A stretch of DNA of 64,000 bases, taken from Cytophagales bacterium (GTDB lineage Bacteria; Bacteroidota; Bacteroidia; Cytophagales; UBA9547). A program made the translations under genes and the position numbers. The notes beneath the pieces are model-generated. The model made no database searches. It saw only the letters and a list, made by a program, of their open reading frames with translations, and was not told the origin of the DNA. The stretch is taken from assembly GCA_013297755.1 (NCBI GenBank), contig JAAFIH010000015.1, positions 1 to 64,000 of the forward strand, read 5' to 3'. Positions 17,538 through 27,800 of this stretch are shown here, in pieces. Position 1 is the stretch's first letter. Each line of letters starts with the position of its first letter.

Positions 17538-18386
17538 ATGGACACTCTACGAGAGCGTGCAGGCCTGTGGATAGAAAGTACTAAAGTACAACAATGGATA
17601 ATTGCACTTATAGTTTTCAATGCAGTTATGCTTGGGCTTCAGACCTCAAAGGATATAGCTACCAATTTTGAGTTTTTTTTTGATTTCTTGGATGTGGCTA
17701 TTCCAGCCATTTTTTTGGTTGAGATTCTTATTAAATTATATGCTTTTAATTACAAATTTTTCAAATCAGGTTGGAATATTTTTGATATAATTATAGTCAT
17801 ATTATGCTTGCTACCCGAGGCTGGTCCATTGCGTATTTTAAGAACACTTCGCATACTTAGGGCTCTCAGATTAGTAAGAAAAATACCCAGACTTCGCATA
17901 CTTGTAGAAGCCGTTTTGGATGCTTTGCCAAGCATTCAATGGGTTTTGGTGTTGTTACTTATGGTTTTTTATATATATGCCCTGATTGGAACAATGATAT
18001 TTGGCCCAGTTTTTGTAGATTATTTTGGCACACTTGGCCAAAGTATGTTTTCACTTTTTCAAATTATGACTCTCGAAAGTTGGAGTGTAAGCATAGCAAG
18101 GCCAGTGATGGCTCAGTTTCCAATTTCTTGGTTATACTTTGTTAGTTTTATTATGATTGCTACCTATACTACTATCAATATTTTTATAGCCATTATGGTC
18201 AATACAATGCAAAATTTGGCGGCTGCCAGCCAAGAATTAGGTCTTAACAAAAAGCAATCTGAGGTATCTAAACTATTGAATATACCTGAAAAAGAAGAAA
18301 CAATTATAAAAAAAGAAAATGAAATATTACTTATCCTGAAAGATATCCAAACCAGATTAGATGCTATTGAAAAAAGTAAAAAATAA
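17538..18386 (+). CDS. Voltage-gated sodium channel of the NaChBac type
   Basis: The 282-residue protein has six hydrophobic segments. S4 carries spaced arginines (LRILRTLRILRALRLVRKI, residues about 96-114). The pore loop reads QIMTLESWSVS; TLESWS is the selectivity filter of bacterial voltage-gated sodium channels (NaChBac TLESWAS). The C-terminal tail is a coiled coil (about 230-282) that would hold the tetramer. It is a cytoplasmic-membrane homotetramer and may link membrane potential to motility or ion balance. It stands alone. Confidence 0.88.
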   Translation: MDTLRERAGLWIESTKVQQWIIALIVFNAVMLGLQTSKDIATNFEFFFDFLDVAIPAIFLVEILIKLYAFNYKFFKSGWNIFDIIIVILCLLPEAGPLRILRTLRILRALRLVRKIPRLRILVEAVLDALPSIQWVLVLLLMVFYIYALIGTMIFGPVFVDYFGTLGQSMFSLFQIMTLESWSVSIARPVMAQFPISWLYFVSFIMIATYTTINIFIAIMVNTMQNLAAASQELGLNKKQSEVSKLLNIPEKEETIIKKENEILLILKDIQTRLDAIEKSKK

Positions 18387-18501
18387 TATTTGGGAATTTC
18401 TAGAATTCTCTTTTTCGTTGTTTTGTACTCTTTTGGAGAGGGTTAGGGTAAGTTTTTTTAAATTTAAAATGAGTTTTTTAGATGTTCCCTTTGGGTTAAT
18501 T

Positions 18502-19302
18502 ATGCAGCTTTTTAATAATTTTATTTTATTAAAATCAAATATTAAATTATTACTTTTTGTAGTATGCCTTAGTTTCAATATATACAAATTAGAAGCTCAA
18601 AGTTATTTTATATTAAACGAAAATATTACTTATAATGTTAATTTTGGTATTCTCAAAGTTGGTGAAGTGATTTTGAAATCAGACTCTGTTTATGCCAATA
18701 TTAATAATAAAAAATCTATAAAAATTACTATTTTAGGTTATACAGTTGGTGCTGTGGGCTTATTTAGTCATATAGATAATAAATATGTAACTCATATTGA
18801 TTCTGCCACATATTTGCCCTTGAAAGCCGAAAGAAAACAACTTGAAAACAACTTTAAACTGTTTGAAATCAATGATTTTGACCATGCCAACAACACTGTA
18901 AGCACTACACGCCTCAACTACAACGAAAATACATATAATATCAAATTATCAACCATCACAGGTACGATGCACGACATGATAAGTGCCTATTATAATCTTA
19001 GAAACACCAAAATTGAAAAATTAAAAAAAAATGATACCATTTCGGTAGAGGTATTTTTTGAAGAAAAACCATATATAGTAAAATTTCAATATTTGGAAAG
19101 GGACAAAATTCGTACAAAAATTGGCAAATTCAAATCATATCTATTTTCGCCCATTTTGCCCCCAAACACCATATTATCTAAAAAAGAAAATCCAGTAAAA
19201 GTTTGGATTTCGGATGATAATCGCCATATTTTGCTAAATATATCTATGCAAACTAAATATGGAAAATTTGAAATAGATATTAAAGATTATGTCTTAAAGT
19301 AG
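18502..19302 (+). CDS. DUF3108 family exported protein
   Basis: I start at ATG 18502, which gives MQLFNNF followed by a hydrophobic signal ending near LEAQS; the open frame back to 18361 overlaps the channel gene and looks non-coding. The mature part begins with the beta-rich DUF3108 pattern (NENITYNVNFGILKVGEV) and continues with TVGAVGLFSHIDNKYVTHID. DUF3108 proteins are common in Bacteroidota and resemble lipoprotein-carrier-like folds in the periplasm. The role is unknown. About 267 residues. Confidence 0.8.
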   Translation: MQLFNNFILLKSNIKLLLFVVCLSFNIYKLEAQSYFILNENITYNVNFGILKVGEVILKSDSVYANINNKKSIKITILGYTVGAVGLFSHIDNKYVTHIDSATYLPLKAERKQLENNFKLFEINDFDHANNTVSTTRLNYNENTYNIKLSTITGTMHDMISAYYNLRNTKIEKLKKNDTISVEVFFEEKPYIVKFQYLERDKIRTKIGKFKSYLFSPILPPNTILSKKENPVKVWISDDNRHILLNISMQTKYGKFEIDIKDYVLK

Positions 19303-19681
19303 TAATAAAATCTTTTTTAATCTAAAAAAATGTAAGAAGAGAAAGTCTAATTTGTAAGATTTTTTATCAACGAAGACCAAAAAGAGCATAAAAATAGGTA
19401 AAAAATGTAAGCCTTATGGGTTACAATAAAATATTTTTAGTAGCTTGTAAAAAACTAAACATTTGTTTTTATAAGCTACTACTATTCCTAAACCATAGAT
19501 AAGATAGAAGTTTGGGCAAATATGGGATTTGCTTTAAACAAAAAAAACTGTATTTTTGTGATATATTTGAATTATGTTTGATTTTTTAGAAATTTTAGTT
19601 TCTTACTCAAGTATCAAAAACAATGTGTATTTTAAATATATTAGGAAAAGAAAATAATAAAATATTAATAAATTAGTAATA
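19303..19681. other. Intergenic stretch upstream of dapD
   Basis: No gene is visible. Two boxes fitting TAnnTTTG (19551-19558 and 19562-19569) lie about 115 nt before dapD and may belong to its promoter, but a well-spaced TTG element is not clear. Confidence 0.4.
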
Positions 19682-20488
19682 ATGAAAGAAATAATAGAGG
19701 CAGCTTGGCTTGATAGATCGCTTTTGCAAAATCCTAAAACCATAGATACTATCAAAGATATAATAGAAAACTTAGACAAAGGAAAATTGCGCGTGGCAGA
19801 ACCTGTGGCCGATGGTTGGATTGTAAACGAATGGGTAAAAAAAGCTGTAATTTTATATTTTCCTATTCGTAAGATGAAAACCGAAGAGATTGGGATTTTT
19901 GAGTACCATGATAAAATGAAATTAAAATCAGGTTATGAGGCCTTAGGTGTACGTGTAGTACCACCTGCAGTGGCCAGATATGGAGCTTTTTTGGCTAAAG
20001 GTACTATTTTGATGCCAAGTTATGTCAATATTGGAGCTTATATTGATGAGGGTACAATGGTAGATACTTGGGCCACTGTGGGTAGTTGTGCTCAAATTGG
20101 CAAGCATGTGCACCTGAGTGGGGGAGTTGGGATTGGTGGAGTGCTAGAACCTGTGCAGGCCGCTCCAGTTATCATAGAAGATGGAGCTTTTGTAGGATCA
20201 AGATGTATCATAGTGGAGGGAGCTAGGATAGGAAAAGAGGCCGTTTTAGGTGCTGGGGTTACAATTACGGGTAGCTCAAAAATAATAGATACTACTTCAA
20301 AAGAAAAAATCGAATATAAAGGATATGTGCCACCTCGCTCTGTAGTAATACCAGGTATGTATACAAAATCGTTTCCAGCAGGCGATTTTCAAGTGCCATG
20401 TTGCCTGATTATTGGCCAGAGAAAAGAAAGTACAGATTTGAAAACATCTCTTAATCATGCTTTGAGAGAAAACGATGTAGCCGTTTAG
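19682..20488 (+). CDS. dapD: Tetrahydrodipicolinate N-succinyltransferase
   Basis: The 268-residue enzyme is of normal length. The N-terminal helical part has EPVADGWIVNEWVKKAVILYF. The left-handed beta-helix has MPSYVNIGAYIDEGTMVDTW, GSCAQIGKHVHLSGGVGIGG and EDGAFVGSRCIIVEGARIG. It succinylates tetrahydrodipicolinate in the lysine and diaminopimelate pathway, supplying peptidoglycan precursors. It is followed by a strong terminator and stands as a single-gene unit. Confidence 0.96.
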   Translation: MKEIIEAAWLDRSLLQNPKTIDTIKDIIENLDKGKLRVAEPVADGWIVNEWVKKAVILYFPIRKMKTEEIGIFEYHDKMKLKSGYEALGVRVVPPAVARYGAFLAKGTILMPSYVNIGAYIDEGTMVDTWATVGSCAQIGKHVHLSGGVGIGGVLEPVQAAPVIIEDGAFVGSRCIIVEGARIGKEAVLGAGVTITGSSKIIDTTSKEKIEYKGYVPPRSVVIPGMYTKSFPAGDFQVPCCLIIGQRKESTDLKTSLNHALRENDVAV

Positions 20489-20549
20489 AAACTTTTTTTG
20501 AATTATGAATTTGATTTATAGATACCTTAAAAGAAATCAATTCCTGATA

Positions 20550-20581
20550 AACCCTCTTTTTTGAAGAGGGTTATTTTTTTT
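20550..20581 (+). terminator. Rho-independent terminator of dapD
   Basis: Perfect 9-bp arms AACCCTCTT and AAGAGGGTT enclose five bases and are followed by a run of nine T residues. Confidence 0.9.
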
Positions 20582-20848
20582 TACTGAAAAAAAAAGTGCT
20601 TTATAGAAATTCATATCATTATATATAAGGGAACTTCTCATATCTTTGTCATATCAAAAAAAAGTACAATTTTTGAATGATTAATTTAAACACCAAAAAG
20701 GGTAAAAACAGGAACTACTAAAAACCCATAATTTAATTTCAAAAAAAACCACCCAAACCAATTTTACAACAGCACAGCCTGGCTCAAAACTATCGTTTTG
20801 CCCCAATGCACAGAATCCAAGAGGGAGAAAAATTATAGGAATGTAATC

Positions 20849-20939
20849 CAATGTCGTTTACTTAAGAATCAGATTAACTTTCTCCATTGGAGAAAGACTA
20901 AGATAGAGGCATTAAAAAATGTTTAAGTAAACGACATTG
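20849..20939. mobile_element. 91-bp MITE-like element, copy 4, with perfect 10-bp target duplication
   Basis: Complementary ends (CAATGTCGTTTACTTAAG) enclose the inner hairpin. The 10-bp flanks GAATGTAATC at 20839-20848 and 20940-20949 are identical. The wider target (about 20823-20967) matches the reverse complement of the sequence around copy 1, so both inserted at the same position of a pre-existing repeat. Elsewhere in 20586-21122 I see only AT-rich DNA and a TATATTTG box at 21064-21071. Confidence 0.9.
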
Positions 20940-21122
20940 GAATGTAATCTTAATTTTTCGGTTTGATATATATCAAAATAAATTTTAAGATTTTTAAAAA
21001 TGGCGAAAAAATCTTAAAACTATTTTTTTTTCATTTTGTTTTATTTTTTTTGAAATTCTCCTTTATATTTGCATTATCTTTCTTAAAAAAATATAGATTT
21101 TACCAGCACATCCCATAAAATT

Positions 21123-24100
21123 ATGACAAGTTTTAGAATTTCCCCCCCCCCATTTTCTACTTATAAGTATATTTAGTTTAGGTTTTTTTGGTGCTAGTGG
21201 GCAATTTCCTTCTCTATCTATTGCTATAACTTCGCCTTCTGGCAAAACAAATTATTGTAAAGGTGAGCAAATTACTTTTACTGCTTCAATAGCAAATTAT
21301 AATAATTTACCTCATTGCGGATCAAAACCTCAATTTACTATATCTCAAACATATTCTTGGAAAGTAAATGGAAATTCAGTTGGAGATGGCTCTCGTACTT
21401 TTATTACACAATCTTTAAATAATGGTGATGTCATAAGTTGCACTTTTAATCATTATTTAGTTTGTGGAACATATAACACTGGTTTCACCACTAGCAACAC
21501 TCCTTTCCAATCTCAACCTCTAACTATGGTTATTAAAGATGGAATTAAACTACCATTACCTAGTCAATCAGCTAACATAGTACCTACTGCTTCAAAAGGG
21601 ATCACCTTTTATTACAATTCAATTCAGAATCTTACTCATGACCAAATAAGAAATAATTTTGATATTGAATATGTTTTAGGTGATTTGAATTATAAAACAC
21701 CTACTTCTGGGAGTTACTACGTTGTTAATTCTAGCCCAAAAATGTATCAAGTTGATGTTTCAAATACCCCAACAAATACTTATATTACAGTAAATACTCG
21801 ACCTAAAGGCTGTCCAAATACTCCTTGGGTTGAATCAAATAGGTTGAATATTTCATCTTTTAATACTCCACCATCTGCCCCTAATATGGTATCTGGTACA
21901 CAAATTAGGTCTAGCAAAAATGTAAAATTAGTTTGGAGAACAAGCACTGACAACATCAGTGTTGCTAAATATACCATTCATTACAAAAAAGATAGTATTG
22001 GTGCTACCCAACGCACCATATCATTTACGCCAACTTCAGCTACAAACCCAAATACAAGCTACGAAATACCAGCATCTGTTTTTGGGGGCGATGGCAATGG
22101 TGCATACAATATATATGTATCAGCCACTGACAACGATAGTATCACTACAGTTGGTGCTGGTTTGGCTAGTCTTTTTATATATGATACTACGCCACCACAA
22201 GCACCATCAAAACCAGAAATACTGACCAGAACCAATACCAAAACAATTTTGACTTGGACAGATGGCGGTGATAATATTGGTACTACAGAATACCTAATTT
22301 TTGTAAATGGTGTAAAAAAAGACACCATACAAGCTTTATCCTTGCCATATACGCTAACTAATCCTGTGCCTATGCCAGATTCTATTCAAATTACAATCAA
22401 AGCCAGAGATGCCAAGTTTAATACATCTTCATTAAGTCAAAAAGGAGTTGTAAAAAAAATACCTGCCATAAATATAAATGAAGCCACTGGATTTGTAGGT
22501 ATTGGTATAGTGCCTCCAACAGACAGATTGCACGTGGCTGGAAATCTTAAAATTGAAGATGGAAGTATTATATTCAAAGGAACACCACCCTTGGGAACTC
22601 ATTTAAAAACAGAAGATAACATAGATATTAAAATTGGAAATAATCTCAATTTTAATGCATCAGATGTCAATAATCCAAACAGAATAACATATAACGGTAC
22701 AGCTTTTGAATTTTTTAGTCCCACCCAAGCACAGTTCAATGGAAATAAACCAGTACTTAGCTTAGGTAAATATGGGGATATACAATTTAACAGTAGCCCA
22801 ATACTGAACTATAATCCTTTGTTGTTGAAAAACGACAACAATAATGGGATTAAGTATGGAGAAGACTATGGTGGTGCTACTAATTTTAAAGGGCCTATTG
22901 TGTTTGGCGAAAACGGTGGTGCTTTAGGTAGTGCACCTACCAATCATTGGGATGACCCCAATAGAAAAACAGCCCTCAAATGGGATGCTTTAGGAAGAGT
23001 TGGTATTGGGGTGGCTGGTGCTTTGACAGATAAATTGGAAGTAAATGGTACTGTAAAGACTGGCTCAATAAAACTTGTAGAAAACACTCCTACAATTAGT
23101 TTTATACCTAATTCACCTGGTGCAAGTTCTTGGTATCATATTCGGCAAAATAGAGTTGGCGATGGAGAACTAGAATTTTCAACAGGTGAAGCACCTGGAA
23201 CTAATGTCAAAATGAAATTACAATCTGATGGAAAACTTGGAATTGGAGTGGCAGGTACTTTAACGGACAGGTTACATGTGGGTGGAAATATGCGTTTAAC
23301 AAATGCTAATCGAGCTACATATTCTGTTTATGATAATGATGGTGGTAATTTAGGGTATTCGGTTCGTACAAACGCTGGTGGTGGATGGGCATGGCAAATG
23401 GTAGACGGTGGCAACAATGCCTACTTTCATGTAAATTATCCAACTGGTAATGTAGGTATTGGCACTACAAACCCTGCCGAAAAATTAGAAGTAAATGGAA
23501 ATACCAAAATTACAGGTAACCTTGGCATAGGTACTTCACCAAAAAATGATATTAATGTATTAGTAAATCACAATCTTTATTTAATGGATCAAAATAAAGA
23601 AATAGGTGGGCTTAGTGCTGACTTGATAAATGGTGAAAGTAAATTTACAATTTTTGGAACTAATAGGTTGGCCAATGGAAATTTGCAAGGGGGGGCAGCC
23701 ATAGAGCTATTTCCACAAACAAATGCGTTTATGAACAGAAATGGCAGTATTAATTTATGGTCAAATGCAGCAGAAAACTCATCTGCAGAGGCCTGTATAA
23801 ATTTTGGTAGTGCAGTAAGAGATGCAAATGGAACTATCCAATATCCTACGCACATGAATATTTCAAAAACAGGGCTTATCACAATGGGTTTAAACGCACC
23901 CACCAATTGCAAACTTGGTGTAGAAGGCAATGTACGTGTAAAAGGCATAATAGCTGCCTACGAACTAGTAGCCAATGCTAGTGCCACTCCTGATTTTGTG
24001 TTTGAAAAATCATATACCTTACCATCGCTCGAAGAAACCAAGCAATATGTGCAAACCCACAAACACCTGCCCTACATAAAATCGGCCAAAGAACTCGAAT

Positions 24101-24216
24101 CTACAGGCATCAACATGACCGAACACACCAATGGCATGCTAAGACACATCGAAGAAATGTATTTGCATATCATAAAATTGGAAGAAGAAATAAAGGATTT
24201 GAAAGCAAAAAAATAA
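21123..24216 (+). CDS. Secreted tail-fibre-like adhesin, out of frame at a poly-C tract
   Basis: The body frame (ending at 24216) stays open upstream to a TGA at 21124-21126. An ATG at 21123, in another frame, is joined to it by ten Cs at 21142-21151. With nine Cs the protein would begin MTSFRISPPHFLLISIFSLG, a plausible signal peptide, and be 1030 residues long. With ten it stops after about 17 codons. The mature part has cysteine-bearing Ig-like modules (about 30-135), two fibronectin III-like domains (about 240-450), several GxVGIG tail-fibre repeats (about 450-850), and a C-terminal stretch YVQTHKHLPYIKSAKE followed by a coiled coil, typical of Bacteroidota tail-fibre-like proteins. The OFF state could be phase variation or a sequencing error. 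Confidence 0.75.
21142..21151 (+). repeat. Poly-C tract (C10) in the adhesin signal-peptide region
   Basis: Ten consecutive Cs lie seven codons after the candidate start. A change of one C restores the frame with the 3-kb gene. The same gene also holds a G7 run at 23689-23695. Confidence 0.9.
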
Positions 24217-24222
24217 AAAAAA

Positions 24223-24372
24223 GCGTCTGAACTAGGATTTGTATGATTTAAGGATTGGTATGATTAAAAAATAATCCTTTTAGAAGTCCCTCCCACATTT
24301 CTGGGGAGGGATTAGGGTGGGGTAAAATAACTGTCTGAACTAAGATTTTATGATTTAAAGATTAGTTATATT
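24223..24372 (+). repeat. Degenerate intergenic repeats before the T9SS/RHS genes
   Basis: A segment with GTCTGAACTA, GATTT, ATGATTTAA and GATT occurs at about 24226-24262 and again at about 24333-24369. Between them is a hairpin (TCCCTCCC/GGGAGGGA, about 24289-24311). An irregular array of 8-10-mers (variants of AACACTTG and AACACATTTT) follows at about 24371-24424 and runs into the next start codon. Confidence 0.55.
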
Positions 24373-24423
24373 TTAACACTTGAACACACTTAAACACTTG
24401 AACACATTTTAACACATTTTAAC

Positions 24424-24855
24424 ATGAAAATACTATTTATTACTATACTTCTTATACATTTTGGTCTGCTAAGTCAAGCACAAAACACCATCTATTTTGG
24501 CTACGATGCAGCCGGCAATCGCATTATCAGAAGCATAGTTTTGGCCAATATTCCATTACGCAGAGCAGCCCCAGAAACTATCGATAGCGTTCCCTTAAAA
24601 GAAAAACTAGAAAAATATAGCATTGTTATATTTCCAAACCCAACCAGGGGAGTAGTACAAGTACAACTTGACAACCACCCTACTGATAGCCTTTGGCGAT
24701 ATGATTTGGTAAACCTTAGTGGAGCAACCATTGATAAAGGAACTCAAAAAGAAAAGCAAAAGCGATTAGAACTTAGTACAGAACCATCAGGAGTGTATTT
24801 GCTACGCACCTATATCATGGGCGAAGTCAATACTTATAAAATCATAAAAGAATAA
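24424..24855 (+). CDS. Small T9SS-sorted protein with an RHS-like YD motif
   Basis: The 143-residue protein has a signal peptide (cut near SQAQ, residue 20), then NTIYFGYDAAGNRIIR, which mimics an RHS/YD repeat (YDAAGNR). It ends in a type A T9SS C-terminal domain: IVIFPNPTRGVVQVQL, then GVYLLRTYIMGEVNTYKIIKE. It should cross the outer membrane through T9SS and be attached or released there. It sits 30 bp before the RHS gene, which lacks its own T9SS domain, so it may help secrete or anchor the RHS shell; that is inference. Confidence 0.8.
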   Translation: MKILFITILLIHFGLLSQAQNTIYFGYDAAGNRIIRSIVLANIPLRRAAPETIDSVPLKEKLEKYSIVIFPNPTRGVVQVQLDNHPTDSLWRYDLVNLSGATIDKGTQKEKQKRLELSTEPSGVYLLRTYIMGEVNTYKIIKE

Positions 24856-24885
24856 TTTTTTTTGAAAAACTATAAAACACTAAAA

Positions 24886-27800
24886 ATGAAATTAAAAAAT
24901 ATATATTTATTACTTTTTGTCCTAGATATAAGCACACTATTGGCCCAAAATGCCAAATTAATTGTACAATCATCTATTGTTTCTGGTAGTGCCTGCCCCA
25001 ACGATCAAAAAGTGGCCAGAGATGAGGTAAGATTTAAGCCATCTGATGGTAGCAGTATACGCATTACGCCTTGTGATGCCACCAAAAATAATAGTATTAG
25101 GTTGAAAACAGATTATAGTATTGTATCCAGTATGGAGGTTGCAAATACAAATCAAAATGGTAGTACAGAAGCACCAAAAACCTTTCAGTATCAGTCAACA
25201 AGTCTAGCAAACGAGGAATTAACATTAAATAAAACCTTACCATTTGGATATACCAAATGTGATGCCACTGTAACACAAAGTGGAGGCGCTTCTTTTTTTA
25301 TACCAATATCTGTACCAGATAATGTTAACGGACTTAATCCAAAACTTAGCATAAACTATAATAGCCAAAGTGGCAATGGTATTTTGGGATGGGGATTGCA
25401 AATAGGTGGATTATCAGCAATTACACGTACATCTCAAATTTACTATTCTGATAGTGATAACACTGCAATAAATTTTGACGATAATGATAGATTTGCTATT
25501 GATGGTCAGAGATTGGTCAGAAAAGACACTCATGTTGATTATTATAAAGAAAAATTTGATAAAAGCCAAAGCTATGCCATTTATAGGACAGAAATTGAAA
25601 CATTTTCAGATATTAAACTAAATTATTCTCAAGGAAATGGATTTGTAAAAGAGTTTGAAGTTATCAATCAAGATGGTTCAAAGGCATTTTATGGAGCAAC
25701 AGAAGATTCAAAATATCTTATTGAAAATACTGGAGCATTTTTTTCTTTTAAAATAAACAGATTAGAGGATATTTATGGAAATGCTATCAACTATAAATAT
25801 AGATTAATAGACAACCAACATGTAATAGATAAAATCGAATACAATGCAAAAACAGGAACTACACCTTTTGCAGAAATACGTTTCAAATATGCATACAGAG
25901 AAGATAAATCTGAAAAATTTATTGGAGCATCTACAAACTATGGCACACTAAAAGAAAATTTATTATTATCATCTATTGAGGTGCTATCTCAAAATTCGTT
26001 GATAAAATCTTACGATTTTGTATATTCTTACAAAAAAGATGACATATACGAAATAGAAGATAACATTAGCAAATTAGAATTTATTTATGAAAAAAATAAA
26101 GATGGTAATATTCTTAATCCTATCAAAATTGGATGGAACTTGCCCACACCAGCCACTAGAATATCTAATACTGCAAATGGAAAAACTACTATAACAGTAC
26201 CAAATGGTCTAACTGAAGAAATAGTAAAAAATGGAATAAAAGGAGATTTTAATGGTGATAAATTAACAGATTATGTGAAGTTGTATGATACTCAAAAATT
26301 CAATATATATCTATCTAAATTAGATGGTAGTTATGAAAGTGTTTATACTGCTGAAAATCTAGCTCTTCAAGTAAATTTAGATATTAATAACTGGAGTAAT
26401 TATAGTGGTAACGATGCAAATCAAGTCAAAACAGTTTTTTATGACGAAGTTGTGATTAATCAAGAACGAGTAAATAGATATGTAAAACAAATAAATTATG
26501 TGAATGACTTTCTTGTTTTTGATGTTAATAATGATGGTCGAGATGATTTATTGATAAAATATAGTAAGCAACAAGGACCATCTTTTTTTATTTCTAATAG
26601 TGGAGGTAATCCAAATTCGAATAACTCAATTTATTATGAAGATGGATTTAAAAAGTTTGATATTGATGGTTTTTATAATCCTTTAACTTATCATAGTATA
26701 TTTTTTGATCGTATATCAAATCAATATACCCCTTATGGGACTTCTACTACAATGCAAAAAGCCGACTATGATGGTAACGGTCGAGAAGATTTTATTTTTT
26801 TAACCAATGGTAAAGTGTCTTTTAATTCTCCAGGATTAGATATTAATAAAGATGCAATCATACTAACACCAAACCCACTAATACCATATCAAGGCCAAGT
26901 AAACTATTATAACTCTGATTTCAACAATGATGGCAAAACTGATTTGATAGCTATAAAATATGATAGCCCTTCCAAACCAAATACTAACGATGAAACAACT
27001 CAAATTGGAACTATGACAACTTATGTGTATAGTTACGACAAAGCTATCAAAAATTTCAAATGTTTATCAACCCCCAACTTAGATCCCATGGATATGACCA
27101 AAAATCTTGGTCCTTTTATGTGCGATCTCAATGCAGATGGTAAAACTGATGTTATTGGTATGGCACCTGCTGTTAAAAAATCTATTGGCACTACTGTTAC
27201 TTATACACCTGTTACAAATGGCAGCCAAAGTAAGAATATTTATACTTATACCATTAAATTCAAAAATATCAGCTCATCGCCAATAAAAATAGAACCCAAA
27301 ATAAATATACCAACCCAAGCAGGAAATCCTTTTACACTTACTGGTAATAATACTGGCGTGTTTGCTAATAATCAATTTAGATGGCCCATTGTAAATTTAT
27401 TGCCAAACCAAGAAGTTATTTATACTGCTGCTATTACTCTTGTACCAAATCAATGGAGTAACGATGTATTTGTTTTAAATAAAGCCAATCATATATTTGC
27501 TTACACTGCTTACCATTCTACTGGAAAAAACTTTGTGGTTGATGCTAAAACTACAAAATATTTAAGAGAAAATATGCCTTATTGCCCAGATGGTTTAGAT
27601 GAGTTAGAACAGTACAAAAAAACTCAAAAATATATTTTTGCTGATATAAATGGAGATGGGTTATCTGATATTATTGATATACGAAGCACTAGAACACAAA
27701 TTAATTTTGAAATAAATCAAGGAAATGGTAATTTCCAATTTACTCATCAAGGACCAACAAGTACTATGCCTGATTTTGATTCATTTGGTATAGAAGATGT

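Noticed and set aside
18361..18501. Upstream extension of the DUF3108 gene
   Set aside because: Overlaps the channel gene and reads as low-complexity Phe/Leu; ATG 18502 gives a clean signal peptide.
21526..24216. ATG 21526 as the true start of the adhesin
   Set aside because: The frame is open and protein-like for over 300 bp upstream, with cysteine-bearing modules, and reaches a signal-peptide-like stretch at the poly-C tract.
24862..24885. TTG 24862 as the RHS start
   Set aside because: ATG 24886 directly precedes a typical signal peptide; the upstream codons add a lysine-rich lead that would spoil it.
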